Shown here: piece after piece, positions 1 to 9,733 of the stretch
Position numbering within the stretch: position 1 is the stretch's first letter
Layout of the letters: every line of letters starts with the position of its first letter
Origin: RDXT01 sp033765305
GTDB lineage: Bacteria; Bacteroidota; Bacteroidia; J057
Length of the DNA: 64,000 nt
Reading direction: 5' to 3'
Assembly: GCA_033765305.1 (NCBI GenBank)
Contig: JANRID010000070.1
Span: 3,051-67,050 of the forward strand
Position numbers and translations under genes: made by a program
Notes under the pieces: model-generated
The model's input: the letters and a program-made list of their open reading frames with translations, nothing else
The model's database searches: none
What the model was told of the DNA's origin: nothing

Positions 1-1863
1 CAGCACCCGGATGCATGTGCCCGTCCCCGGGTGGGACTCCAGCGCCCAGTCCGCGCCGATCCAGCCAGCCCGCATCCGCATCCCCGGCATGCCGCGGCCC
101 GGCAGTTCCCCGGAAGGCCGCAGCCCCGCTCCCCCCCGGCCATTGTCCTCCACTTCCAGCGCCAGCACCCCTGCTTCGAGCGCCAGCCGCACCCGGACCG
201 CTTCGGCGCCGCTGTGCTTCACCGCATTGTGGAGCGCCTCGTTGAAGATCCGCATGAGCTGCCATTGCTGCCTGAAGGAAATCAGCTGCCCGGGCGTGCC
301 GGAGGGCGGAAACTCGAGCTGCAGGCGGACCGGCTCGTGATCGCAGATGCCGGAAGCATGCTGCCGGCAGCGGGCCTGCAGGTCCGCAAACGAAATCGGC
401 CCCTGCGCAGCCAGCTCGATGAATTCCCGCAGGAAACGGTTCGCATTGCGGGCTTCCTTGGCGATGTCCTCCAGGAGCTCCGGCGCAGACTGCACCTGCT
501 GCGGCCTTTCGGCAATCCGCACAATCCGGTTCAGGCTGTTGCCCGTCTCATCGTGAATATCCAGGACAATAGCACTGCGCTGCTGCTCCAGCGCCAGTTC
601 CTGCCCGGCCTGCATGCGCTGGTTTTCGAGCAGCAGACGGCTGCGCTCCCGCCGCAGCTCGCGGTTGCGGAAGGCGATGCCCAGCGTGAAGAGCAGCACA
701 TCCAGCATGGCCGCATACGACGAAAGCTCCGAGGCCGGGTGGTCCGGCAGCACGGTCGCAAACCCTTCCCCAAGCGTCAGGGCCGAGGCCGCAGTCAGAA
801 TCAGGCGGTTCAGCGGCTCCTGCCAGGCCTGCCGCCAGATCCGGACGAGCAGCAGCATGCTGAACAGGACGAATATGCTTCGGAACACCACATACAGCAC
901 CCAGCTCCACCTCGTCAAACCCAGCAGCAGCAGCACGGAATCTGCGCCCAGCATCAGCAGGCAGAACGGCGCCACCCAGCGCATCCACCCCCGCAGCCCG
1001 AAGCGGTCCGTCCCCACAAAATGCCGGAAGAACCCGAAGTAGCCGATCACCAGCGCCGAGGAGAACAGCATCTTCGTCTCGGTCCAGCTTATCCACTGAA
1101 AGGTCAGCCACAGGTACGGGAAGGTCCGCTCCAGGTCGCGCCAGGACATCAGCAGCAACGCGCTGCAGAAGAGCACATACCAGAGCACCATCGGCTGCCG
1201 GTACAGCAGGTAGCTCGTCAGGCAGTACAGGAGAATGGCAATCAGAATCCCTGAAAACAGAGCGGAAGCCAGCGTTTTCAGGGCCCGGGCCTTGAGGTAC
1301 AGGCCTGCAAAGCTCCGGGCGTCGCTCAGCCGGGGCAGGAAATCCCGTGGCTGGCGGTAGCCCTGGATGCTGCACAGCACCGAGTCGGAAGCGCCGGGCG
1401 GCAGCCGCAGCACCACCCCGCTGTACACCGGGAAGGGCACCACCTCCGCGCTGTCGCTGTGCTTGGGATACAAGCTGACCGGGTATTCGGCCCAGCCCGC
1501 TTCGTGCCGCTGGTACACGGCCTGGCTTGCCAGACCGGGACCGCGCAGCAGCGCGAATGCCGTGTCGGGATTCGGATTGTGCAGGCGGAGCAGCACCCAG
1601 TTGGTGTACAGAAAATGCCAGGCCGGGGAGGGCATGGTATCGCGGTAGATCTCCCATCCGATCATCCGGCCCTGGCGCGCGGCGTTCAGGACCGTTTCCA
1701 GGCCCAGGCTTCCGGCAGGCGCATGCATGACCCGGACTGCGCCGTGCAGGGGCTGATCATAGGCTCCGCTGCGCAGCACGAACGGCACCAGCGTATCCTG
1801 GCCTATCAGGACTACAGCAGCAGCAGCCTGCCAGCAGCAGACGCACATCAGCCGCAAAATCAT
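1..1863 (-). CDS. DISM-type sensor histidine kinase (C-terminus cut by window edge)
   Basis: Membrane sensor kinase, 621 codons visible, still open at base 1. From the ATG at 1863 it has a hydrophobic N-terminal signal, a 7TMR-DISMED2-like extracellular beta domain (roughly residues 25-170), about seven membrane helices (about 180-370), a short coiled coil, a HisKA_3-type dimerisation segment with DIHDETGNSLNRI, an N-box (NEALHNAVKHSG) and a G-box (DNGRGG). The ATPase domain is nearly complete at the window edge. This is the NarL/DegS-type kinase layout. It is divergent from the LuxR-type regulator at 1945, its probable phosphotransfer partner. The ligand sensed is unknown. Confidence 0.88.
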   Translation of the reverse strand, partial: MILRLMCVCCWQAAAAVVLIGQDTLVPFVLRSGAYDQPLHGAVRVMHAPAGSLGLETVLNAARQGRMIGWEIYRDTMPSPAWHFLYTNWVLLRLHNPNPDTAFALLRGPGLASQAVYQRHEAGWAEYPVSLYPKHSDSAEVVPFPVYSGVVLRLPPGASDSVLCSIQGYRQPRDFLPRLSDARSFAGLYLKARALKTLASALFSGILIAILLYCLTSYLLYRQPMVLWYVLFCSALLLMSWRDLERTFPYLWLTFQWISWTETKMLFSSALVIGYFGFFRHFVGTDRFGLRGWMRWVAPFCLLMLGADSVLLLLGLTRWSWVLYVVFRSIFVLFSMLLLVRIWRQAWQEPLNRLILTAASALTLGEGFATVLPDHPASELSSYAAMLDVLLFTLGIAFRNRELRRERSRLLLENQRMQAGQELALEQQRSAIVLDIHDETGNSLNRIVRIAERPQQVQSAPELLEDIAKEARNANRFLREFIELAAQGPISFADLQARCRQHASGICDHEPVRLQLEFPPSGTPGQLISFRQQWQLMRIFNEALHNAVKHSGAEAVRVRLALEAGVLALEVEDNGRGGAGLRPSGELPGRGMPGMRMRAGWIGADWALESHPGTGTCIRVL

Positions 1864-1944
1864 CCTTTTGTAGTATTGACTGGACAGGCCCGGGCGGATT
1901 ATATTACAAGAGAATTCAATCCTTTAGCCAATGTACATAAAAGT
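1864..1944. promoter_or_regulatory. Divergent intergenic region between sensor kinase and response regulator
   Basis: These 81 bp separate two divergent starts (ATG at 1863 on the minus strand, ATG at 1945 on the plus strand) and are AT-richer than the flanks. They must hold both promoters. I could not fix a convincing TAnnTTTG box in either direction. Confidence 0.4.
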
Positions 1945-2574
1945 ATGGCAATCCGCATAATTGTTGTAGAAGATGACGACGTAGTCCGCAAATCGACCGT
2001 AAGCCTGCTCAATGCCTTCGGCGATCTCGAATGTGTGGCCGCTGCGGCATCCGCCGAGGAATTTGCCCGGCTGGCCCCCGCCGTGGATGCCGATCTGGCC
2101 CTGATGGACATCGGCCTGCCGGGGCAGAACGGCATCGAATGTGTCCGGAGCATGCGCCCGCAGCACCCGAATCTGCTGTTTATGATGTTTACCTCCCACA
2201 ACAGCTGGGAGGAGGTATTTCAGGCGCTCATCGCCGGCGCCAAGGGCTATGTGCTGAAGGACGATCCGCCGGCGCGGCTGCGGCAGGATATCCTGGACGT
2301 GACCCAGAGACGCTCGCCCATGTCGGGCCAGATTGCGGCGCTGGTCCTGGAATTCATCGCACGGGCCGAAGCCGCCATGAGCAGCTCCAGCATCGACAAC
2401 CTGCCCGGGGTCTGGCTGCTGACCCCCCGGGAGCGGGAAGTGGCCCAGTACCTGCGGGAAGGGCTCACAGACAAGGAAATCGCGGTGCGCCTCAACATCG
2501 CGCACAATACCGTGCGCACCCACGTGCGCAACATCTACGACAAGCTCGAAGGGTACAGGCGCCCCCGCTTATGA
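1945..2574 (+). CDS. LuxR/NarL-family response regulator
   Basis: DNA-binding response regulator of 209 aa. The N-terminal receiver domain has the acidic pocket (VVEDDD), the phospho-acceptor Asp in ALMDIGLPG and the conserved Lys in GYVLKDD. The C-terminal GerE/LuxR helix-turn-helix begins at LTPREREV and has the recognition region EIAVRLNIAHNTVRTHV. The ATG at 1945 directly precedes the first receiver strand (MAIRIIVVEDD); upstream in-frame codons are not receiver-like. It is divergent from the kinase at 1..1863 and is its likely partner. Targets are unknown. Confidence 0.9.
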   Translation: MAIRIIVVEDDDVVRKSTVSLLNAFGDLECVAAAASAEEFARLAPAVDADLALMDIGLPGQNGIECVRSMRPQHPNLLFMMFTSHNSWEEVFQALIAGAKGYVLKDDPPARLRQDILDVTQRRSPMSGQIAALVLEFIARAEAAMSSSSIDNLPGVWLLTPREREVAQYLREGLTDKEIAVRLNIAHNTVRTHVRNIYDKLEGYRRPRL

Positions 2575-2578
2575 GCCC

Positions 2579-2962
2579 CTACTCTACCCGGAGGGTGAAA
2601 TCCGGCGTAGGGTTCAGCGGGCAGGAATAGCGGTATTCGCCGGCGCCCAGCTCCACAATGCCGGTGCGGGCAGTCTGCCCGTCCGTAATATGCCCCATGG
2701 CTTCCGTGCCGGGAAGCCCGGCCTCGTCCGCAGCGCTGCGGAGGTAAAAGCCCACCTCGTGCCCGATGCCCTGATTGGTCATTTCGAAAATATAGCGGCC
2801 CGGCTTCAGGCTCAGGGCCGTGTCGGTGAAGCGGCCCGGCACCTGCACCAGCCGGATGACCTGCACGGTATCGGCAGCGGGAAGCGGGCCCGCGGCCGGC
2901 GCAGCCGGACGGGAAGAGCAGGCAGCGAGCAGCGCGGAAAACAGCAGCACAGCAGTACGCAT
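2579..2962 (-). CDS. Cupredoxin-like lipoprotein
   Basis: Small exported protein of 127 aa. The chosen ATG at 2962 gives a clean lipoprotein signal (MRTAVLLFSALLAACSS, lipobox Cys about 16); the upstream in-frame extension is basic and unlikely. The rest resembles a cupredoxin beta-sandwich: GRYIFEMTNQGIGHEVGF holds a possible His ligand and EYRYSCPLNP the Cys. The usual second His after the Cys is not evident (Asn in its place), so copper binding is uncertain. It is tail-to-tail with the response regulator, with 4 bp between the stops. Confidence 0.6.
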   Translation of the reverse strand: MRTAVLLFSALLAACSSRPAAPAAGPLPAADTVQVIRLVQVPGRFTDTALSLKPGRYIFEMTNQGIGHEVGFYLRSAADEAGLPGTEAMGHITDGQTARTGIVELGAGEYRYSCPLNPTPDFTLRVE

Positions 2963-3141
2963 AGGAAACAGATCGGAAAAGAGGTGTCTGGCCCGGAATT
3001 GGGCCCTTGCCTTCATACGGCGCATCGGCGCCGGAGATGCGGGCATGTCGGCTGGCTGTCATCCGCAGGGGCCGCAGTCCGCAGGCCCGGTTTTATCCCC
3101 TCCGCAAACCTCTGTATATTGCGGCGCGTTGAGGGGAATAT

Positions 3142-3855
3142 ATGGAATTGACACAGATCGACCTGATGGGCGTCCGGGTATTGGAGCCCGTAACTTCGCT
3201 TACCGACCTGATCACTGCCACGGTAAGCTACTATGCGTTTTTCCGCCTGCGGCAGCTCAGGCGCCCGGAGCCGGTTCATCACTACTTCAAGGCCTATTTT
3301 CTCCTGATGGGGATTTCGATGACCTTCGCCGGACTGATCGGGCATGCCTTTCTGTATCTGGTCGACGAAAGCTGGAAGGCCATCGGCTGGACGTTCAGCG
3401 CGCTATCGATTGCCATGCTCGGATGGGGCGCCGCGCTGGCCCTGCGGCCGGTGCTGGGCGAACGCTGGATCACCGGCATCCGGATCTGGCTGATCCTGCA
3501 GTTTCTGATCTTCATGGCTTCGATTCTCAACCCTGACACCCGCAGCTTCGACAATGTCAAGATCAATTCTGCGGTCGGAATGGTCGGCATCGTGCTCCCG
3601 CTGACCTGGTACGCCTGGCGGCGCTCGCCGCTGCGCGGCCGCTGGATCAAGATGGCCGGCATTGTCCTCGGCCTGCTGCCCTCGATCACCTACAACCTGG
3701 AGATCTCGCTGCACAAATGGTTCAACTATCACGACATCAGCCACGTGCTGATGGCGACATGCATGTATGTCATCTACCTGGGGGCCCGCAGCCTGGCCGA
3801 AACCGGCCCCGACTGCGTGCTGCAGCCCCCGCAACCTGAGGTTTCCCATGCGTAA
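3142..3855 (+). CDS. Multi-pass membrane protein, CREST/DUF6962-like
   Basis: 237 aa integral membrane protein with about seven hydrophobic helices. A Ser/His pair lies in an early helix (FAGLIGHAFLY) and a HDISH (HxxxH) motif lies near the C-terminus. Such spaced His residues recall the CREST superfamily of membrane hydrolases (alkaline ceramidase, PAQR), and I suspect the DUF6962 family, but this is pattern recognition only. The ATG is preceded by a GAGGGG purine stretch. Its stop overlaps the start of the cyanophycinase-like gene by 8 bp, so the two are probably co-translated. Confidence 0.6.
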   Translation: MELTQIDLMGVRVLEPVTSLTDLITATVSYYAFFRLRQLRRPEPVHHYFKAYFLLMGISMTFAGLIGHAFLYLVDESWKAIGWTFSALSIAMLGWGAALALRPVLGERWITGIRIWLILQFLIFMASILNPDTRSFDNVKINSAVGMVGIVLPLTWYAWRRSPLRGRWIKMAGIVLGLLPSITYNLEISLHKWFNYHDISHVLMATCMYVIYLGARSLAETGPDCVLQPPQPEVSHA

Positions 3856-5824
3856 ATACCGGATGCTGCGCCTGCTGCTCGCTGCGGCGCTGATGGTGCC
3901 CGCCCTGCTGCGGGGCCAGGGATATATGCTGCTGGTAGGCGGCGGCAGCGAACAGGACGGCGGCTGGAGCGATGCCCCGTACCGCTGGGCCGTGCAGCAC
4001 GCTGCCAACAGGCGCGCCGCCGTCATCAGCTTCGGCGAAGCCACCAACTGGATTCCGGACTACTTCCGCAGCCTGGGCGCCGTCCATGCGAAAAACTACC
4101 GCATCAGCACCCGCCAGCAGGCCCAGAGCCAGGCGCTCTACGATTCGCTGATGGCCTGCGACCTCTGGTTTATCAAAGGCGGCGACCAGTGGAACTACTA
4201 CGAGACCTACCGGGGCACCCTGGTGGACTCGGCGCTGCGCCTCAAATACGCCCAGGGCGGCGTGCTGGCAGGCACCTCCGCCGGCATGGCCATGCTTTCC
4301 GGCGTGATGTTCACCGCCGAGCACGGCACCGTGTATCCGGACGATGCCCTGGCCAGCGTGCTGGACAGCACCATTGCCCTCGCCGGAAATTTCGTCCTGC
4401 TCAAGCCGGGCATGCTCTTCGATACGCACGTGGCCGAACGCGGCCGCATCGCCCGGCTCCCGGTATTCCAGGTCCGCTGGAGCCTGGACGGCAGCCCGCT
4501 GCCCGTCGGCATCGGCGTGGACGACCGTACAGCCCTGGCCCTGTATCCGGACAACCGCGCGCGGGTGTTCGGCACCGGCGCGGTGCAGGTCCTGCTGCCG
4601 CAGCCCGATGCCCGGGCCGCCGTCCAGGGCAGCCGCCCCGTGCTGCACGGCATGCGCCTGATCCAGGCCGTGCAGGGCGACTCGCTCAGCATTCCCGCAG
4701 GCCAGGTCTGGGGCATGAGCGGCTGGGTGCAGCCGCCCCCGCCTGCGCTGCCCGCCGGAACCCTGCTGCTGGGCGCCAGCGATGTGCTCGCCGAACAGCA
4801 GGCCCTGCTTGCGCACCTCGTGCAGGAGGAAGGCACGCCGGCAGATACCGTGCTGGTGCTGGCCGGCAGCAGCACCCGCGCCGCCCTGCTGCGCAATGCC
4901 CTCCAAAACGCCGGCGCCCCGCAGGTGGTCACGCTCCTCGCGCGCACCGGCGCACAGCCTGCCAGCGCCCTCGCATGGGCAGGCCAGGCCCGCAAGGTGG
5001 TGGTCTCCGGCACAGTCCCCGATTCCCTGAATGCCTTTTTCAGCGGAACCGCCGCAGGCCGCCGCCTGCTCGAACGCCTGCGCGCAGGCGGGCCCGTATC
5101 CGCCTGGCTCGGCCCCGATGCCCGGATGGCGGGCGCCCGCTACCTGACCGACTACCGCAGCGCAGACGCCTCGTACAACGGCCTGCTGTCCACCTCGCCC
5201 GGCCTGGGGCTGATGCCCGCCGCCATAGTCCAGCCCGAAGCCTTCACCGACCCGGACTGGTACGAAAACACCGCCACCGGCGTGCCCTGGGCCATGATCC
5301 GCGACAGCCTGCGGCACGGCTGGCTGCTTACCGGCGCCAGCTGGGCGCGGGTCTGGACCGCGCAGGACTCCAGCTGGATCGAGGTGCATGGCAGCCATTC
5401 CGGGCTGCTGTTCCGTCATGAAGGCGGGCCTTCGGGCCGGGCGGCTGCATTTTCCGGCCAGCGCCGCAGCATCGCAGCCGCTGCGCAGCTTTCGCTGAGC
5501 CTCTGCGCCGGCAGCCCCCTGCTGCTCGAAACCCTCCCTGGCAGCACCAGCCGGCCTGCCGATTTGGAGCTGCCACTTTGGCAGGCATTCCCCAACCCCG
5601 CCGTACAGGAGCTCACCCTCCGCTACGGGCGCCTGCCCGCCGGCGGACGCATGGCCCTCCTCGACCCGCAAGGCCGTGCCCTGCTCGAAATGCCCCTCCT
5701 CCCCTGCCCCGGAGCCTGCACCTATGCCCTGTCCGCCGCACATCTTCCGCCCGGGCTGTACTTCGCCGTGCTGGAAGCTGCCGGCCGCCGCTTCAGCCTG
5801 CCCATCCAGCTCCGCCCCCGCTGA
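3848..5824 (+). CDS. Secreted cyanophycinase-like S51 peptidase with T9SS sorting domain
   Basis: 658 aa. A signal peptide (MRKYRMLRLLLAAALMVPALL) is followed by a class I glutamine-amidotransferase-like S51 peptidase domain: LLVGGGSEQDGG at the start, WFIKGGDQ, and the nucleophile elbow GTSAGMA with the catalytic Ser. Family members are cyanophycinases and alpha-aspartyl dipeptidases; the substrate here is unknown. A long second region follows. The C-terminus (FPNPAVQELTL ... GLYFAVLEAAGRRFSLPIQL) is a T9SS type A sorting domain, predicting export across the outer membrane. ATG 3848 lies inside the end of the upstream gene (8-bp overlap). Confidence 0.82.
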   Translation: MRKYRMLRLLLAAALMVPALLRGQGYMLLVGGGSEQDGGWSDAPYRWAVQHAANRRAAVISFGEATNWIPDYFRSLGAVHAKNYRISTRQQAQSQALYDSLMACDLWFIKGGDQWNYYETYRGTLVDSALRLKYAQGGVLAGTSAGMAMLSGVMFTAEHGTVYPDDALASVLDSTIALAGNFVLLKPGMLFDTHVAERGRIARLPVFQVRWSLDGSPLPVGIGVDDRTALALYPDNRARVFGTGAVQVLLPQPDARAAVQGSRPVLHGMRLIQAVQGDSLSIPAGQVWGMSGWVQPPPPALPAGTLLLGASDVLAEQQALLAHLVQEEGTPADTVLVLAGSSTRAALLRNALQNAGAPQVVTLLARTGAQPASALAWAGQARKVVVSGTVPDSLNAFFSGTAAGRRLLERLRAGGPVSAWLGPDARMAGARYLTDYRSADASYNGLLSTSPGLGLMPAAIVQPEAFTDPDWYENTATGVPWAMIRDSLRHGWLLTGASWARVWTAQDSSWIEVHGSHSGLLFRHEGGPSGRAAAFSGQRRSIAAAAQLSLSLCAGSPLLLETLPGSTSRPADLELPLWQAFPNPAVQELTLRYGRLPAGGRMALLDPQGRALLEMPLLPCPGACTYALSAAHLPPGLYFAVLEAAGRRFSLPIQLRPR

Positions 5825-6043
5825 ACTGCAAACTCCGGGTTTATCTCCGCCATTCCGAACCAATCCGGCAGTTTCGCCGTTTAGGTATCACATGCTTCAT
5901 ATACCGGAAACCGGCAGATATGGCAGGTGCCCATGGAACGGAATGCGCTTTGTGCCTGCATATTTGGGGGATCGGCAAGATTCCCATATTTTTAGCTGTT
6001 TTACCGCTCGTCTGCTTACGCTAAACCGAAGAGAACCTTGGCT

Positions 6044-7978
6044 ATGACCGAGAACAAGGATCGAAGAACCCCCAGGAACGGCAACAATATGTACTGGATT
6101 TATCTGGTCGTGCTTGCCTTTGTGTTTCTGGGCATCTCTGTATTGAACCGCCAGCCTGGTGCCAAATCCATAACCTTTCAGGAATTCGAGTCGCTCCGCA
6201 AGCGCGGCCACCTCGACCATGTGCTCGTGGTCAACGGGACTGAACTGCGGATCTACCTCAATAAAGATGGCATCGACTCGCTGAAACAGTCCAAAGCACG
6301 GGTCGCCGAGATCGGACCGCAGTTCACCATGGTGCGATCGTCGGCTGAAACCACCGAGAACTTCCTGATTCAGAACAACATCGCCCACGATGTCACCAAG
6401 GAGACGGACTGGACGGCGGTGATCAACTTCATGATTCCGATCATCATCGTGATCGCGCTCTGGTTCTTCTTCATGCGCCGCGTGGGCGCAGGGGGGCCCG
6501 GAGGCCAGATCTTCAACATCGGCAAGAGCCGCGCCAGCCTTTACGACAAGGAAAATAAGGTCAATGTGACCTTCGACGATGTCGCAGGCCTGGAGGAAGC
6601 GAAGGAAGAGGTGCAGGAGGTCGTCGAATTCCTCAAAAACCCTCAGAAGTTCACCCGCCTGGGCGGCCATATCCCCAAAGGCGTGCTGCTCGTAGGCCCG
6701 CCCGGCACGGGCAAAACCCTGCTGGCCAAGGCAGTAGCGGGCGAGGCCAAGGTGCCGTTCTTCTCCCTCAGCGGATCGGATTTCGTGGAAATGTTCGTCG
6801 GCGTAGGTGCCGCACGGGTGCGCGACCTCTTCAAACAGGCCAAGGAAAAAGCACCCTGCATCATCTTCATCGATGAAATCGACGCCGTAGGCCGCAGCCG
6901 GGGCCGCATGAATGTCACCGGCGCCAACGACGAGCGCGAAAACACCCTCAACCAGCTCCTCGTGGAGATGGACGGCTTCGGCAGCGATACCGGCGTCATC
7001 ATCATGGCCGCCACCAACCGCCCCGATGTGCTCGACCCCGCCCTGCTGCGTGCCGGCCGCTTCGACCGCCAGATCGGCGTGGACCGCCCCGACATCAAGG
7101 GCCGCGAAGCCATTTTCAAAGTCCACCTCAAAGGCCTCACCCTCGATGAGCAGGTGGATGTGAACAAACTCGCCTCCCAGACGCCCGGCTTCGTCGGTGC
7201 CGACATCATGAATGTCTGCAACGAGGCCGCCCTGATCGCTGCCCGGAAGAACAAGAAAGCCGTCGGCATGGATGACTTCCAGGACGCGGTGGACCGGGTC
7301 ATCGGCGGTCTGGAGAAAAAGACCAAGATCATTTCGCCCGAGGAGAAAAAGATCGTGGCCTACCACGAGGCAGGCCACGCCGTAACCGCCTGGTTTCTGG
7401 AGCACGCCTCGCCGCTGGTCAAGGTCTCCATCGTGCCGCGCGGCATCGCTGCGCTTGGCTACGCCCAGTACCTGCCCAAGGAGCAGTACCTCTATACCTA
7501 CAACCAGCTGATGGACTTCATGTGCACCACCCTCGGCGGGCGCGCAGCCGAAGACATCATCTTCGGCGAGGTGTCTACCGGTGCGCAGAATGACCTGGAG
7601 CGGATCACGGAGAGTGCCTACGCGATTGTCACCCGCTTCGGGATGAACACCGTAGTCGGCCAGGTGTCGTTCCGGATTGATGGCGAGTACAACTTCACGA
7701 AGCCCTATTCCGAGGATACGGCCCGCATCATCGATGAAGAAGTGAAGAAAATCATCGACCAGGCCTATGACCGGACGAAAAAGCTGCTCGTCGAAAAGCG
7801 CGAAGCGCTGGAAGCGGTGGCGCAGGAGCTCCTGAAGAAAGAAGTGCTGTTCAAGGAGGACGTCGTGCGCCTCGCCGGCGAGCGCCCCTTCCCCGAGCAT
7901 ACCCATACCCCGCAGGTTGTAGACCCCCAGCCCGCCGGCGAATCGGCGGCGACGGTGGAGGATAATACATCCGTCTGA
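6044..7978 (+). CDS. ftsH: ATP-dependent zinc metalloprotease FtsH
   Basis: 644 aa membrane AAA+ protease for membrane-protein quality control. Two N-terminal membrane segments (about residues 17-34 and 128-144) flank a periplasmic FtsH_ext domain. The AAA module has Walker A GPPGTGKT (about 218-225), Walker B CIIFIDEID (about 272-280) and an SRH region with Arg fingers. The M41 protease site HEAGH is at about 441-445. The 5'-most candidate is a TTG at 6038; I chose ATG 6044. The Pro-rich, acidic C-terminal tail is normal for Bacteroidota. A strong hairpin follows the stop. It appears monocistronic. Confidence 0.97.
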   Translation: MTENKDRRTPRNGNNMYWIYLVVLAFVFLGISVLNRQPGAKSITFQEFESLRKRGHLDHVLVVNGTELRIYLNKDGIDSLKQSKARVAEIGPQFTMVRSSAETTENFLIQNNIAHDVTKETDWTAVINFMIPIIIVIALWFFFMRRVGAGGPGGQIFNIGKSRASLYDKENKVNVTFDDVAGLEEAKEEVQEVVEFLKNPQKFTRLGGHIPKGVLLVGPPGTGKTLLAKAVAGEAKVPFFSLSGSDFVEMFVGVGAARVRDLFKQAKEKAPCIIFIDEIDAVGRSRGRMNVTGANDERENTLNQLLVEMDGFGSDTGVIIMAATNRPDVLDPALLRAGRFDRQIGVDRPDIKGREAIFKVHLKGLTLDEQVDVNKLASQTPGFVGADIMNVCNEAALIAARKNKKAVGMDDFQDAVDRVIGGLEKKTKIISPEEKKIVAYHEAGHAVTAWFLEHASPLVKVSIVPRGIAALGYAQYLPKEQYLYTYNQLMDFMCTTLGGRAAEDIIFGEVSTGAQNDLERITESAYAIVTRFGMNTVVGQVSFRIDGEYNFTKPYSEDTARIIDEEVKKIIDQAYDRTKKLLVEKREALEAVAQELLKKEVLFKEDVVRLAGERPFPEHTHTPQVVDPQPAGESAATVEDNTSV

Positions 7979-8001
7979 TCTGCACTGCGTCTCATCCTGC
8001 A

Positions 8002-8036
8002 AGCCCCGTTTCCATGCCCGGAGACGGGGCTTTCCC
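8002..8036 (+). terminator. Rho-independent terminator of ftsH
   Basis: A 12-bp stem (AGCCCCGTTTCC against GGAGACGGGGCT, one mismatch) with a 6-base loop is followed by TTTCCC, 23 bp after the ftsH stop. Confidence 0.75.
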
Positions 8037-8054
8037 ATGATGCAAAACACAAAA

Positions 8055-8075
8055 CCCGCCTGAATATCAGGCGGG
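8055..8075 (-). terminator. Terminator hairpin of the delta-60 repeat gene
   Basis: A perfect 9-bp inverted repeat (CCCGCCTGA / TCAGGCGGG) has a 3-base loop. Read on the minus strand it is followed by TTTTGTGTTTTG. It sits about 50 bp beyond the stop of the minus-strand gene ending at 8128. Confidence 0.7.
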
Positions 8076-8127
8076 CCCGTGCCGGAAAGAAGTCCTCAAA
8101 AGTCCTGATTTACGGGTCAGAAATTCA

Positions 8128-9399
8128 TTACGGGTGCTGAGCCGACAGCGTGGGGGATGGAATCTGATAGGCAGGGGAGTATGCAGGGCTCAGCGTGCGG
8201 ATCGAAGTCAGGGTCAGGGTGCCGGCCTGGAGGCCTGCGTAGCGGAAGGCGCCGCCGGGCAGCGGAATCCAGGCGTATCGCTGGTCGCAGGAGCGGCCCG
8301 GATCGGCGAGCGGCTGCCAGGCGCCCGGTTTGCCGGCTGCGTCGAGGCTGGAGATGACCGGTGCGCGGTCGCGGAGGCCGAGCAGCCATACGGTGCCGTC
8401 CGGAGCAATGTGGAGGTCGGTGGCGTACTCCAGGCCGCCGAGGTCGGTGCTGCCGAAGCCTGCGGGGCCGTGGCTGCGCACCGGCTGCCCTTCGCTGCTG
8501 AGGCGCAGCGTCAGCCAGTCGAATCCGGCAGGGCCTGCGCCGGCCTGGTGGTGGGCGAAAGCGTACACCGAGCCGTCGGGGCCTGCGGCAATGGCCTGCA
8601 CCAGGCGGCTATGGCTTTGATAGTCAGGCTTATAGATACCGTTCCGCGCAAAAGCCGGGTCCAGGCGGCCATCCGGCAGCAGCCGGATCAGGGCCATGTC
8701 CTGAAAGGCGCCGCTCAGGTGCTGGGCCGCCAGCAGAATCCGGCCCTGGCTGTCGGCGGCGATATCGCGCACCTGGTCGTAGGCTCCGATGTTGATCTTC
8801 TGGAATCCGCGGACGCCGAAGTCCGGGTCGGGCTGGCCGCCGGGCGTCAGGCGCACGAGCAGCAGGTCGCGGTCGGCCCACTGGTGCCGCCAGGTGTGGG
8901 CAGCCAGGAGCACCTGGCCGTCCGGGAGCAGGAGCAGGCGGACCGCTTCCTCGTTGCCGGGGCTGGGCAGCACGGCCATGCCCCGCGTACCGAAGCCCGC
9001 ATCGGGCGATCCGTCGGGCAGCAGGCTCATGACGGCCAGATCTGCCCCGGTCGAGGCCGGGATGTGGCCGGCCAGCAGAATCCGCCCGTCGGGGCGGACC
9101 GCCAGGGCATTCCAGGCCGCGCGGAACGGCACATTCAGGGTGCGGAACGGCTGGGACAGGTCGGAAGGGGCAGCCAGCAGCCGGTCGGGCAGCGTGTCGG
9201 CGGCAGGGGCCAGCAGCCAGAGCTGCTCAGGCGTGAGAAGCATTGCCCGCACCTCGGAGGCCGGGGCTGGAATCCGGAGCTGTTCGGTCCGCAGTTCCGG
9301 CAGCGCAGGCGCTTTCCGGGCCGCAGGCTGGGCAGACAGCGATACATCGATACAGAAGCCGATGAGCAAAGTCAGAAGGAATCGTCCGGCATCTTTCAT
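8128..9399 (-). CDS. Secreted delta-60 repeat beta-propeller protein
   Basis: 423 aa with a signal peptide (about residues 1-24). It is built from repeats of the delta-60 (DUF5122, TIGR02608) type: blocks such as LLPDGSPDAGFGTRG, RLTPGGQPDPDFGVRG and RLLPDGRLDPAFARNG recur about every 50-60 residues, each with a PDGxILLA-like strand. These proteins are predicted beta-propellers on the cell surface or secreted; no enzymatic role is known. No clear T9SS tail is present, unlike the larger relative at 32898. Its own terminator lies at 8055-8075. Confidence 0.85.
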   Translation of the reverse strand: MKDAGRFLLTLLIGFCIDVSLSAQPAARKAPALPELRTEQLRIPAPASEVRAMLLTPEQLWLLAPAADTLPDRLLAAPSDLSQPFRTLNVPFRAAWNALAVRPDGRILLAGHIPASTGADLAVMSLLPDGSPDAGFGTRGMAVLPSPGNEEAVRLLLLPDGQVLLAAHTWRHQWADRDLLLVRLTPGGQPDPDFGVRGFQKINIGAYDQVRDIAADSQGRILLAAQHLSGAFQDMALIRLLPDGRLDPAFARNGIYKPDYQSHSRLVQAIAAGPDGSVYAFAHHQAGAGPAGFDWLTLRLSSEGQPVRSHGPAGFGSTDLGGLEYATDLHIAPDGTVWLLGLRDRAPVISSLDAAGKPGAWQPLADPGRSCDQRYAWIPLPGGAFRYAGLQAGTLTLTSIRTLSPAYSPAYQIPSPTLSAQHP

Positions 9400-9733
9400 A
9401 TCCTGGAGATCAGCAGATGCTGCATAACAGCGTGTTTACGAGCAGATTTACGCATGAAAGTTATGCCGGGTAACCGTATCAAAATTAAAATAATACACTA
9501 CATGTATTTTTTATTACATAAACAGACTGTGCGGCGGCCTGGCCGGGGCTGCGGGGGGCAGGCAGCGTCTCCGGGTATTGGCACAGTTCTTGAAGCAGGT
9601 ACTGCATCCTGCAACCTTTACGCCGGTCTGGCGTATACAGAGAGCAGAAGCGGGAGACAGAAATTATCGTTCTTTAAAATAACCTGCTCCTGTGTTAAGA
9701 GAAATGAAAATTACACCGGATTTTGGTTCAAAA
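9400..9733. other. Intergenic stretch with no gene seen
   Basis: These 334 bases lie upstream of the minus-strand delta-60 gene and ahead of the first tRNA-like unit. An AT-rich part near 9480-9530 probably carries the delta-60 gene's promoter. I see no coding pattern and no RNA with a recognisable fold. Confidence 0.4.

Noticed and set aside
3770..5863. A 697-residue minus-strand open frame
   Set aside because: Antisense to the cyanophycinase-like gene; no domain, atypical composition.
5897..8050. A 717-residue minus-strand open frame
   Set aside because: Antisense to ftsH, which is unambiguous.
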